Assembly (NCBI GenBank): GCA_965199705.1
Contig: OZ241359.1
Location: forward strand, 2,480,001 to 2,544,000
Length of the DNA: 64,000 bases
DNA from: Azophilus sp965199705
Lineage (GTDB): Bacteria; Pseudomonadota; Gammaproteobacteria; Pseudomonadales; Azotimanducaceae
Reading direction: 5' to 3'
This document shows, one piece after another, positions 33,794 through 42,300 of this stretch; within the stretch, counting starts at the first letter, position 1, and each line of letters starts with the position of its first letter. The translations under genes were made by a program, and so were the position numbers. Under the pieces are notes generated by a model that was given only the letters and a program-made list of their open reading frames with translations, made no database searches and had not been told where the DNA came from.

Positions 33794-34503
33794 TTGCTTG
33801 AACCTGCATACAAACTGGTAATGACGCCGTTTTCATTATTTTTATCGCCGGGAGAGGGCAGTATCTGTTGTGCTTCGTCCACCAAAAGAACGACAGGCTT
33901 GTTGATTTTCATGTCTGTCAATAGTTGGCGAACTTCTTCTTCCGGGAAACACATGCCTGACACTGAATCCATGTATGATGGCTTGTGCGTTGTCTTGTCA
34001 ATGCGGTTTTCTCCGCCTATGCCCGCGAAGGACACTTTTGCGAGCGCCGATTTGGAAACGCTGTGCCTTGCTTGTGCATTGTTCAACCCTGCATCTCCGC
34101 CCGATGCTGATGCAATGGCGGCCAGGACTTTTTGCGGGTCGTGCAGGTTTTTCGGTTGAATTGGCACCGCTAGCATGTCGATATCGCCTTTTTCGGCCTT
34201 GTCTTGCAATTTATTCAGAAATGTGGATTTTCCTGCGCCCGGCGCACCGGATATCACACAGGCCAAGCCCTCTCCGCCATCCATCTTCGCAGCATCAATA
34301 AACTCATCAATGAGATCGAAATGTGATTGGCGTCCAAAAAAAACAGGCTCTGGCAGGCGATCATTTTTTTGAATGTATCGCCTGACATGTCGTTGCCAGT
34401 TTTTCAATTGGTGAGCGTGTTGGCTGCGGGGCCACGTGTACGGTCGGGTATAAGCCCAATTATCAGGAAATTGCAACATCGGATTGTCTGCTGATGGCGC
34501 CAT
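33786..34503 (-). pseudogene. AAA ATPase gene, 5' part (interrupted by IS66-type element)
   Basis: N-terminal 239 codons of the split ATPase. After a Trp/Arg-rich start (NWAYTRPYTWPRS) and FFGRQSHFDLIDEFIDAA, it shows Walker A VISGAPGAGKSTFLNKL near 86-102 and Walker B KPVVLLVDEAQQILP near 205-219. This is the arrangement of AAA_16/Orc1-like or TniB-like AAA ATPases that precede signalling or DNA-handling modules. The frame then runs into the insertion element. Read as one gene with 30806-31539, the original protein was about 483 residues. No partner gene is adjacent on this strand. The region is A+T-richer than the surrounding cluster, in keeping with horizontal transfer. Its function is unknown; phage defence or mobile-element biology are possibilities only. 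Confidence 0.85.
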
Positions 34504-34562
34504 CGCCGCTCATGAACCAACCATATTATAAACTTGGGTTATTGGCCGGAGTAGATATAGCG

Positions 34563-34700
34563 TCGGGCGCATTCGATCCGGGTCGCCCTGTCGCCGGCAA
34601 CGCCGCTTGAATGGGTTGCGCAATTCAAAGACCGATTCGGCGTCCAGCTAGTGAGCCACTGACCAGCAGGCAAATAGTCGTCTATCACAACTAGTGATTG
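34563..34700 (+). pseudogene. Deletion-scarred duplicate of the acyl-CoA synthetase gene
   Basis: Two adjacent segments copy the upstream synthetase locus. Bases 34563-34649 match 29856-29942 (87 bases, two mismatches), and 34652-34700 match 30659-30707, the gene's 3' end with its stop and the LysR box (49 bases, about four mismatches). The roughly 715 bases between those source segments are missing here. It is not coding. Confidence 0.9.
34684..34698 (+). promoter_or_regulatory. LysR-type box O3 (ATCAC-N5-GTGAT)
   Basis: ATCACAACTAGTGAT, a perfect 5-bp inverted repeat with T-N11-A core, 81 bases upstream of the TonB receptor start. It lies at the end of the duplicated segment, so the receptor appears to have kept, or gained, an operator from the synthetase 3' region. 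Confidence 0.65.
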
Positions 34701-34779
34701 GCCGGCTGGCCAGTCGGCTACCTAGAATCTAGAATGGTGGACGCGCAATTTCGCGGGGTCCCGCCAGTCGGAGAGTGAT

Positions 34780-37080
34780 ATGGAAAACACAGCAGGAATC
34801 GGGATTGGCCGGAAGACGGGTCAGCGGGCGAATGCGAAATGCCGGTCGTTGCTTGGCGGCTTCAGGCGGATTGGCCTGGCATCTGCATCAATTGTCGTTC
34901 TGGCCTTGGCCGCGCCTCTGGCGGTGATGCCGACGGCATCAGCCCAGGTGCTGGAAGAAGTTGTGGTCACGGCGCAAAAGCGCGAACAGAGCCTGCAGGA
35001 AGTCGGAATCTCGGTAACGACGTTCAGCGGCGACCAGATTCGGGAACTGGGATTGAACACGACGGCTGACATCGTAAGCCAGACCCCCGGCCTGAATGTG
35101 GTCACTCCTTTCGGCGGCGGCAATAACGTGGCATTCACGCTGCGCGGCGTTGGATTGAACGACTTTTCCGAAGCCAACGAGGCGCCGGTTGCCGTCTATG
35201 TGGATGGCGTTTACAACGCCACGCTGGCGGGCCTTGGCTTTCAATTGTTCGATATCGAACGGGCCGAAGTTCTCCGCGGGCCGCAAGGCACGCTGTACGG
35301 ACGGAACACGACCGGCGGGCTGGTGGGCTTTGTAACCCGCAAGCCCAGCCAGGAAACGACCGGCTATGTTGACCTGAGCTTCGGTGAGAACTCCCAGGTG
35401 CGCTTGGAGGGCGCGGTGGGCGGGGCGCTCAGCGATACCCTGTCGGCGCGGCTCTCGGTGTTGTATCACGCCCACGACGGCTATATTGAAAACGTCAATC
35501 CGGGCGTCAAGGCGGCCGGGGAAACAGACGATATCGGCGCGCGGCTGCAGTTCCTGTACGAGGCCGACGACAACACTTCGGCGCTGTTGAACCTCCACAT
35601 GGGCAAGGCCGATCACGTCGCATCGGCGTACAAGCACTCGACGGCCATCTTTGCCCCCGATGGCGTTGACGTGGTTGAACTTGATCCGAGCGTCAACGCT
35701 TACGGCATCTGTGCAGGCTGCGACCTCACCGGCTACGTTGATACGACAGGCGACTTTTACACCACCGCCAATGATCGGGAGCCGTTCATCGACCTGGATA
35801 CCTTCGGCGCCTCACTGACCATCGACCGCGGCTGGGGCGAATACAGCTTCCGGTCGATATCGGCCTACGAGTCCGTCGAAAAGTTCTTTGGCGAGGACAC
35901 CGACGTGACGCCGTCGCCTTTTGTCGAGGTGACCAATCCCGTTGACAGCACGCAGTTCACCCAGGAGCTGCAGCTGTCTGGAACCACCGGTGGGAACACC
36001 TGGTTGGTCGGCCTTTACTACTATACGCGGGATATCGACAGCGGAACCCGAACCGACCTTTCGCGGGAGACGTTCCTTGGTTTTCCGATCAATACGAACA
36101 CTACGTACAACGACGACACCAGTTCGGTCTCGGTCTTTGGGCAATATGAATGGGCGCTCAGCGGCCAGTGGACTTTGATCTCGGGGCTGCGCTTCACAAG
36201 CGAGGAACGGGATTTCAACATGCTGGTCAACGACGACAGCGGCGTCCTTCCCAACCCGGTATTCGATTTCACGGAGTCGGCAGTCGGCGACCTCACTAAC
36301 CATGACACGGACAATGTGTCCTTTCGAGTGGAGCTTGACTACCATGCGAGTGAGAACTGGCTCTGGCATGGCTCGATCGCCCGAGGCATCAAGGGCGCCG
36401 GATTCAACATCGACATCGGCATTGATGATCGCACGCCGGACGAGATCCCGTTCGATGAAGAGAAGCTCCTGGCGTACGAGCTGGGCTTCAAGTCAACGCT
36501 CGGCGAAGGCCGGGTGCGGTGGAATACGGCAGCGTTTTTCTACGACTACGATGACTTCCAGGCATTCAGTTTTGAAGGGTTGAGCAACGTCGTTTCCAAC
36601 AAGCGGGCGAACGTGTACGGCATCGATTCGGAACTTGTCGCAAGCCCGGCCGAGGGCTGGGAATTCAGCTTGGGCGTGAGCTTGCTGGATACCGAGGTGG
36701 AAGATATCAAGACGAAAGTGTCGACGATCATCGATCGGGAGATTCCGTTGTCTCCAAAAGTCACGATCAACGCGCTTGCGCGCTACGAGTGGCCGGCGTT
36801 TGCCGGCCTGCTGGCGGTTCAGGCGGATATGCAGCACGTTGGCAAGCAGCATTTCGATATTTTGAATACGACAATCGCCACCGAGGATGCCTATACGATA
36901 GGCAACTTGCGCGTTTCCTTCACCAACGGTTCGAGAAACACCAGCATCGCCATCTGGGTGAAGAACGTCGGCGACGAAGAGTATCGGACCTACGCCATTC
37001 CGGTCCCAGACCTTGGCTTCAACCAGAACATGGTCGGCATGCCGCGCTGGTTCGGCGTTTCGCTTCAGCGGCACTGGTAG
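34780..37080 (+). CDS. TonB-dependent outer-membrane receptor
   Basis: Outer-membrane active importer of 766 residues with an extended N-terminus (about 45 residues) ending in the signal segment ASIVVLALAAPLAVMPTASAQ. Then comes a TonB box LEEVVVTAQKREQSLQEVGISV, a plug with TLRGVGLNDFSEANEAPVAVYVDGVY and VLRGPQGTLYGRNTTGGLVGFVTRKPS, and a barrel ending in the C-terminal Trp of SLQRHW. The EEVVVTA-x-KREQ-x-LQ plug style is common in receptors of marine and Xanthomonas-like proteobacteria for non-siderophore substrates. It starts at ATG after GGAGAG. The upstream LysR-type box ties it to the synthetase/oxidase cluster, so it probably imports the same compound or its precursor across the outer membrane. 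Confidence 0.93.
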   Translation: MENTAGIGIGRKTGQRANAKCRSLLGGFRRIGLASASIVVLALAAPLAVMPTASAQVLEEVVVTAQKREQSLQEVGISVTTFSGDQIRELGLNTTADIVSQTPGLNVVTPFGGGNNVAFTLRGVGLNDFSEANEAPVAVYVDGVYNATLAGLGFQLFDIERAEVLRGPQGTLYGRNTTGGLVGFVTRKPSQETTGYVDLSFGENSQVRLEGAVGGALSDTLSARLSVLYHAHDGYIENVNPGVKAAGETDDIGARLQFLYEADDNTSALLNLHMGKADHVASAYKHSTAIFAPDGVDVVELDPSVNAYGICAGCDLTGYVDTTGDFYTTANDREPFIDLDTFGASLTIDRGWGEYSFRSISAYESVEKFFGEDTDVTPSPFVEVTNPVDSTQFTQELQLSGTTGGNTWLVGLYYYTRDIDSGTRTDLSRETFLGFPINTNTTYNDDTSSVSVFGQYEWALSGQWTLISGLRFTSEERDFNMLVNDDSGVLPNPVFDFTESAVGDLTNHDTDNVSFRVELDYHASENWLWHGSIARGIKGAGFNIDIGIDDRTPDEIPFDEEKLLAYELGFKSTLGEGRVRWNTAAFFYDYDDFQAFSFEGLSNVVSNKRANVYGIDSELVASPAEGWEFSLGVSLLDTEVEDIKTKVSTIIDREIPLSPKVTINALARYEWPAFAGLLAVQADMQHVGKQHFDILNTTIATEDAYTIGNLRVSFTNGSRNTSIAIWVKNVGDEEYRTYAIPVPDLGFNQNMVGMPRWFGVSLQRHW

Positions 37081-37186
37081 CTGAAGGAACCATGCCGGGC
37101 CGCCCTCGGTCCGGGCCTCGCTCCGGGTCGTCAGCGCCTTTCTTGCGCCGAACGTCAGCGCGGGCTTGTTTCTCGGCGCAACCGAC

Positions 37187-37312
37187 ATGACGGCCCGGCA
37201 CGGCTATGCGATATGGTGCTCCTGCTTCACCACCAGCATCGGATTCGTATTGGGAATCGCGGTGGTGGGCGTTTTGGTTTCAGCGTATCAGGCCGTTTTC
37301 TTTACTAATTGA
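37187..37312 (+). other. Short hydrophobic reading frame, possible membrane-protein remnant
   Basis: A 41-codon frame MTARHGYAIWCSCF... ending in one clear membrane-spanning segment (IGFVLGIAVVGVLVSAY) and AVFFTN. The frame stays open upstream without a start, reading VVSAFLAPNVSAGLFLGATD before the Met. It could be the tail of a lost transporter gene. I do not recognise the family and no ribosome site is evident. Confidence 0.25.
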
Positions 37313-37324
37313 CTCAAAGTAAAG

Positions 37325-37345
37325 AAGCGCGTAGCGTTTGCGCTT
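37325..37345. promoter_or_regulatory. Inverted repeat upstream of the VapBC-type module
   Basis: AAGCGC-N9-GCGCTT, 22 bases before the antitoxin start codon. AbrB-type antitoxins commonly bind such palindromes to repress their own operon; that role is inferred from position. Confidence 0.45.
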
Positions 37346-37367
37346 TGAATAGGCGCGGGAACGGACA

Positions 37368-37604
37368 ATGCCGAAAGTCAGCGCCAAACGGCAAATCACC
37401 CTCCCGGCACATCAATGCCGCCAAGCGGCCATCGCCCCGGGTGATGAGTACCGCAGTTTCGTGGCAAATGGCCACATCACCATAGTGAGCGTCAAGGCAG
37501 GCAGCGCGTGGGGGTGCCTTCGGCATGTGAAGGCAGACGAAACGATTTCGGAAGAGCAGTCGCGTCAGGATGGGCTTGAACGCAGCCCGGGAAACGACGC
37601 TTGA
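37368..37604 (+). CDS. AbrB/SpoVT-type antitoxin (VapB-like)
   Basis: A 78-residue protein whose first 45 residues form a swapped-hairpin AbrB/MazE-like DNA-binding domain: MPKVSAKRQITLPAHQCRQAAIAPGDEYRSFVANGHITIV, the K-x-x-x-K-x-Q-I-T-L-P pattern. The acidic/polar tail would bind and neutralise the toxin. Its stop codon shares bases with the TTG start of the PIN-domain gene (TTGA), so the pair is translationally coupled. An inverted repeat 22 bases upstream is a likely autoregulatory site. The domain Cys residues are not family-typical but do not interrupt the fold pattern. Confidence 0.85.
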   Translation: MPKVSAKRQITLPAHQCRQAAIAPGDEYRSFVANGHITIVSVKAGSAWGCLRHVKADETISEEQSRQDGLERSPGNDA

Positions 37605-38050
37605 TCTTGATCGCGATCGACACCAATGTTCTGCTTCGCTATCTGCTGAGGGATGATGAAGCGCAAGCTGAGCGGGCGCACCGGCTCATCAACCGCGAGA
37701 GCCGGGTTCTCATCACGGATGTGGTGCTGCTTGAAGCGATTTGGACATTGCTTGGCCGCAGATATCGTGTCGGCAAGGTCGATCTGATCGCCGTGGTTCA
37801 AAAGCTCCTGCGTGAGCCCAACCTTCGCTTTGAGGACGGAGAAGTGGTCTGGCAAGCCCTGCAGGCGTACAGCGACGCCGAAGCTGACTTTGCGGATGCC
37901 TTGATTGTGTGCAAGGCCGTCAAGGTCGCCGCCTTGGACGATGGACTGGACGCGGTTTACACGTTCGATTCAGCGGCCTTGGGTTTGCCAAGCACCGCGG
38001 CGCTGCCTGAGCTCCAGCCGCAGCATCGGGACGGAGCGGTCCCGCCTTAG
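37601..38050 (+). CDS. PIN-domain ribonuclease toxin (VapC-like)
   Basis: A 149-residue PIN-domain protein. Acidic active-site residues are visible in IAIDTNVLLRYLLRDD (Asp7), VVLLEAIWTL (Glu near 45) and DAEADFADALIV (Asp near 95 and 98), the standard four-acid constellation for Mg-dependent RNA cleavage. It starts at TTG overlapping the antitoxin stop. VapC toxins usually cleave tRNA or rRNA. The C-terminal 20 residues (after ALGLPST) are low-complexity and variable. Nothing suggests inactivation. Confidence 0.88.
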   Translation: MILIAIDTNVLLRYLLRDDEAQAERAHRLINRESRVLITDVVLLEAIWTLLGRRYRVGKVDLIAVVQKLLREPNLRFEDGEVVWQALQAYSDAEADFADALIVCKAVKVAALDDGLDAVYTFDSAALGLPSTAALPELQPQHRDGAVPP

Positions 38051-38089
38051 CCAGGTGGATTGTACGCTGGCCTGGCGTGGGATTGCTGC

Positions 38090-38602
38090 TCACTGTGGGA
38101 CAGGCGTTTCTGATTGTCGGCCTGAACCAAACAGGTCCGGATCCCACCAGACCGGTTTTTCCAATCCCACGGTTACGCTTGCGAACTCGGAATGTTGGCT
38201 GTTGAAGACAACATTGTTCTCCATGCGCGCCACAACGGATGGAACGATCAAGATGACACTTCTCAATTCCCTGTACCAATCTCGGCCGTAGCGTCGAGAC
38301 GCTTGCTGGTTTGGATTGAACAGACCGGGAAGGGTTTGCGCAGTCACCACCTCATAGCTGGCGCCTTGCGGCACTGTGATCTCAACGAAGTGCTGGTTCG
38401 GCGGCAAGGCGCCGTTCCAGTAAACCAGTTTTTCCAACATGGCGGTGGCGTAGTTTTCGGAGGCATAGATCACTGCCGCTCCAGCCTCGTGCCACCTCGC
38501 CGGGACGCGCTCGGCCCCTTGCGCACTCCACACGGGAAATTGTCCTTCCGGATCTCCAATGCGAAACGCCCGCAAGGGTGCAGGCAAGATGCGCGGATTC
38601 AT
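38090..38602 (-). CDS. RES-domain toxin
   Basis: A 170-residue RES-domain protein, the toxin of RES-Xre modules, which act on NAD+ (degradation) or ADP-ribosylate host enzymes. The fold's conserved residues are seen in APLRAFRIGDP (Arg), IYASENYATAMLEKLVYW (Tyr and Glu) and VPSVVARMENNVVFNSQH (Ser and an Asn-rich strand). ATG 38602 is chosen because it shares its A with the antitoxin stop (TGATG); a TTG one codon upstream also opens the frame. Convergent to VapC with 39 bases between them. It appears intact. Confidence 0.9.
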   Translation of the reverse strand: MNPRILPAPLRAFRIGDPEGQFPVWSAQGAERVPARWHEAGAAVIYASENYATAMLEKLVYWNGALPPNQHFVEITVPQGASYEVVTAQTLPGLFNPNQQASRRYGRDWYRELRSVILIVPSVVARMENNVVFNSQHSEFASVTVGLEKPVWWDPDLFGSGRQSETPVPQ

Positions 38603-39081
38603 CAAACGGCAACGCCTGCCTCAGCGCGACGAATCAGGTTGAGAACTGCTTGTGCTCCTGCCGAACTCGACGTGGCCATGTCAAAAGGCGTATCCCCCTC
38701 CAACAAGACATGGGGCCGATGCAGAAATCCGTCAACGGCCTGTTGATTCCCTCGGTACGCCAGACGCAGCGCATCCACGACGCGACCGATCTCGAACAGC
38801 CGTTCGCTGAGCTCCCTGGAAAGCGGTCTATTGGAATTGCGCGCCCTGCGCAGAGAAGCTTCCGGAATGATTGAACCCACAACCCGCTTTTTCCCAAGAA
38901 CCTCAGAAAGGCCGAGTGCCGATTGTGGTGGCAATCCGTTGCTCACGCGCCGTGCGAGATCCACTTCACTGAGCCCATCGGGCTCACCAATCGCCAGCAG
39001 TCTGGCGATTCGCGTGGCCTCGTTCGCTGTGGTTTCCGCCGGAGCCATAGGGGTTGGGGAGGGCATGCTGGTGGTTCCCAT
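38602..39081 (-). CDS. Xre/MbcA/ParS-type antitoxin
   Basis: A 159-residue antitoxin. The N-terminal half contains the helix-turn-helix-like core of Xre-type RES antitoxins (EVDLARRVSNGLPPQSALGLSEVL... SLRRARNSNRPLSRELSERL). The C-terminal half is the MbcA/ParS toxin-binding domain: VVDALRLAYRGNQQAVDGFLHRPHVLLEGDTPFDMA, then a helix ending at VLNLIRRAEAGVAV. This organisation and the order antitoxin-then-toxin are typical of RES-Xre pairs. A perfect 12-base palindrome lies seven bases before the ATG and no good ribosome site is evident, so the mRNA may have a very short leader. Confidence 0.9.
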   Translation of the reverse strand: MGTTSMPSPTPMAPAETTANEATRIARLLAIGEPDGLSEVDLARRVSNGLPPQSALGLSEVLGKKRVVGSIIPEASLRRARNSNRPLSRELSERLFEIGRVVDALRLAYRGNQQAVDGFLHRPHVLLEGDTPFDMATSSSAGAQAVLNLIRRAEAGVAV

Positions 39082-39087
39082 AAAATG

Positions 39088-39099
39088 CGTCAGCTGACG
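39088..39099. promoter_or_regulatory. Perfect palindrome CGTCAGCTGACG before the Xre antitoxin
   Basis: A 12-base perfect palindrome located 7-18 bases upstream of the antitoxin start codon. Position and symmetry suit an autoregulatory operator for the Xre-type antitoxin. Confidence 0.5.
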
Positions 39100-39111
39100 A
39101 AGCCAGCATAG

Positions 39112-39280
39112 CTATTTGACGGCATCAACTCAATCGACTACGACCGGATGATGCGCATCCTGCTCGACGCGGGCTATCGCGGCTGGGTGGACATCGAGTT
39201 CGAGGGCCGCGCCGAAGCCGACGAGGGGATTCTGGCCGCGAAGGCGCTTCTTGAGCGCCTGCGCGACGAGCTCGCCCCTG
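39112..39280 (+). pseudogene. 3' remnant of a sugar phosphate isomerase/epimerase
   Basis: About 56 codons resembling the end of a TIM-barrel sugar phosphate isomerase/epimerase (AP endonuclease-2 fold): DYDRMMRILLDAGYRGWVDIEFEGRAEADEGILAAKALLERLRDEL. The G-Y-x-G-W-x-x-I-E-x-E and EGI-x-x-x-KALLER patterns are the usual C-terminal strand and helix. A stop codon at 39109 cuts it off 5', and the frame runs on without its own stop into the 3' end of the adhesin gene. It is a fragment trapped between the RES-Xre module and the adhesin. Confidence 0.65.
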
Positions 39281-39307
39281 AGTGTGCCTGGAGTCGGGGC
39301 GGGGCGA

Positions 39308-42300
39308 CTACCAGCGGGCGCGGACCTCGACCTCCACGCCGTGGTCCGGCGGGGCGCCCTCGGGTTCGCGGCGGGTGGCCCGCAGGCCCAGGGAAAGGTT
39401 CGGGGCGCCCTCGGCGTCCGGGGACGGCTCCAGGCGCCAGCCCAGGCTGTAGTCGTGGCCGGCGCCGAAGGCGCCGTAGCCCAACACGGGGATTAGCGTG
39501 AAGCGGCCGCCGAAGGCGGGCAGGCCGTAGGCCGCCTCCGTCGTCCAGCGGGCCTGCCCGCCGCCGAAGCCCGAGGTCGGCAGGTCCGGGGCGAACAGGG
39601 CCGCCAGGCCGCCGCTCGACGAGCCGCCCAGGTCCTGGCGCAGGGTCAGGGACAGGCCCAGGAGGCTGGCCGGGCTCGGGTCGTAGCCCAGGGCTGCCGA
39701 GAAGCCGCTGTCGCCGCCGGCGCCGCTGGCGATGAGCGTGCGGCCTGAGAGGTCCAGGTTGAGGCCGAGTCCGGGGGCGCTCCAGGCCAGTCCGCCGCCG
39801 ATCTCCAGGCCGAAGCCGGAGCCGGCGTCGCCGGCGTCGCGGCGCACGCCCGCCTCCAGCTTCGGGGTCAGGCCCAAGGGCAGCGCCCAGCTGCCCTCAA
39901 GGCCCAGGCGCAGCCTTGAGGTGGCAGACGAGGACGCTGCCAGGCTGGTGGCGGCGCCTGAGGCCTCCGCCCGCTCCGAGGCCGTCCGGGACCAGAGGGC
40001 GTCCGAGACGAATGCGAGGGCGGGGCCGGAGGCGCCGCTCAGCAGGTCGCCGCGCAGGCCCAGGGCGGCCATGCGCCAGTCGATGCCCGTCTCCGTCGGC
40101 GCCGCGCCGTCCGGGGTGAGCGTCAGCGCGCCGGAGCCGCCGCCAGCCGCCGCCCAGAGGCTGAGGCGATCCGAGGCGTTCAAGGATGCGTAGGGAATGG
40201 CCGTGCCGAGGGTCGCCCGAATCCGGCCCGAACCCGCGCCCGGCAGGCGGTAGCCGCCCTCGCCCACCGTCCGGGAGAGCGCCAGGCCCGCCAGCCAGCG
40301 GCCGCCGCCGTAGTCCGCGCCCAGGGTCGCGGTACTCAGCGTGCCGTCCACGCTGGCCGCGCCGTCCATGCCGTGGAAGCTCGACCGGGCGCCCCGGCCC
40401 CAGAGGGCGGCGCTGCGCCCGGCGCGGTCCGCCTTGCCCACCAGGGCGAAGCTGCTGGCGGCCAGCAGGTCGCCGAACGCCATGCCGCGCCCGCCGTGGA
40501 CGTGGGGCGGCGCTCCGCCCATGCCGCCGCCCATGCCGTAGTTGCCGCCCATGCCGCCCATGCCGTTGCCGTAGCCGCCTGCCATGCCGCCCGTGCCGTT
40601 GCCATAGCCGTAGCCGCCCATGCCGACGCCCGCTCCACTGCCGAAGCCTGCGCCTTGGCCGCCGACCATGCCGCCGTTCAACCCGCCGTTGAGGCCCCCA
40701 AGGCCGCCGCCGAGCGCCGACGGGCCGCCGGGAAGGCCGCCGGACTCTCCGTCCGGCGCCGCGCCGCCGATCGGCGCGCCCCCCAGCGTCCCCTGCCGGC
40801 CCGCCGTCCGCGGCTCGGCGATGCGCCGGGCGATCCCGTCCAGGGCCTGCTCCGCCGCCGCCCGCCCGAAGCGGGCCAGCCAGCCCGCGGGCATCGGGTC
40901 GGCATTGCGGATAGTCCCGATAGCCTCCCGGTCCGGCCCCAAGGCCGCGCCCCGGGCCCCCGACAGCACCAGCCGGAACGTTTCGCCCGGGTCGTCGTGG
41001 GCGTCGTCCAGGGTCCGCACCCGAACCGCCCTGGCCGTCTCGCCCGGCGCGAAGACCAGCTCGCCGCCGCCGGACTCGTAGTCCTCGCCAGCCCGGGCAG
41101 TCCCCGGCTCGGTGCGCCAGCGCACCCGCACCTCGCGGGCCGAGGCCTCCGAGAGCGCGACGCCGAACTCCAGGACATCGCCCTCGCCGCCCTCCGCGTC
41201 GCCGACCGACAGCGTCGCCAAGGGCGCCTCTGCCGCCGCCCGGGCCGCAACCGCCGACGGCTTGCCCTGAGCCGTCAGGTCGGTGTCCGGCTGCAGGTCG
41301 AGGCCCCTCGCGCCAAGGGTGTCCAGGCGCACCACGTAGGTGGCGCCGTTGGCCAGATTGGGAATCGTGAACGAGGTGCCGTCCACCCTTTTCACCGGTG
41401 ACAGGCTGCCGCCGGCCCCCGCCTTGCGCCAGCGCACGCTGTAGCCGCGCGGCGCGTAAACCGCCGCCCGCCAGCTGACCGCGAGCGACCCGTTCCCCGG
41501 CGCCACCTCAAGGTCCGCCGCCCGGGTCGGGCCCGCCAACGGCGCCGCCCTGGCGATTTCCGACCAGTCACCGTCCACGTGGGTCCTCGAACCCGCGGCC
41601 GCCTTCGCCCGCACCCGCACCTCGTACTCCACGCCGTTGCTCAGCAGGAGGATTTCCACCCCGGGGTCCGTGAACGTGCCGGTCGTCCAGTAGTCGTCCG
41701 AGCCGCTCTCCCGAACCTCGACGTCGTAGCTGCTCGCGCCTTCGACAGCCGCCCAAATCGCCCTCATCCGCTCGTAGATCGGCTCCAGCCGCACCGATGG
41801 CGCATCAAGCTCCCGGCGCAAGACCGACACCTCGAAGGACGCGGACGCCTCGTTCGCGCCGTCGCTCACCGTCACCGTGACGGTCGCCGTGCCCGCGCCC
41901 ACAGGCGTCACCCGCACCCGGCTGCCGCCGCCGTGGCCGACCGGCGCCGTCGGGCTGACCGTCGCCACCGCCGTGTCGCTCGACGACGCCTTGTAGGTCA
42001 GGTCGTCCCCGTCCACGTCCGATGCGTCCACGTCAACGTCCAGATCCGTGCCGAAGGTCAGGCTCCGGTCGCCGATCGCCGCCACCGTCGGCGCCAGGTT
42101 GCCCGACGCGTCCGGGGTGCCGGTTCCGCTCAGCAGCGTGTCCGCCTGAATCCCGCTGTCCGCCTCGTTGCGGGTGTCCACGCGCACGATGTAGGCGACG
42201 CCGTTGGTCAGGTTCGGAATCGTGAACGAGGCGCCCGCCACCCGGTTGATGGCCGTCAGCCTGCTGTCGGGGCGCCGCTCCCGCCAACGCACGCTGTAGC

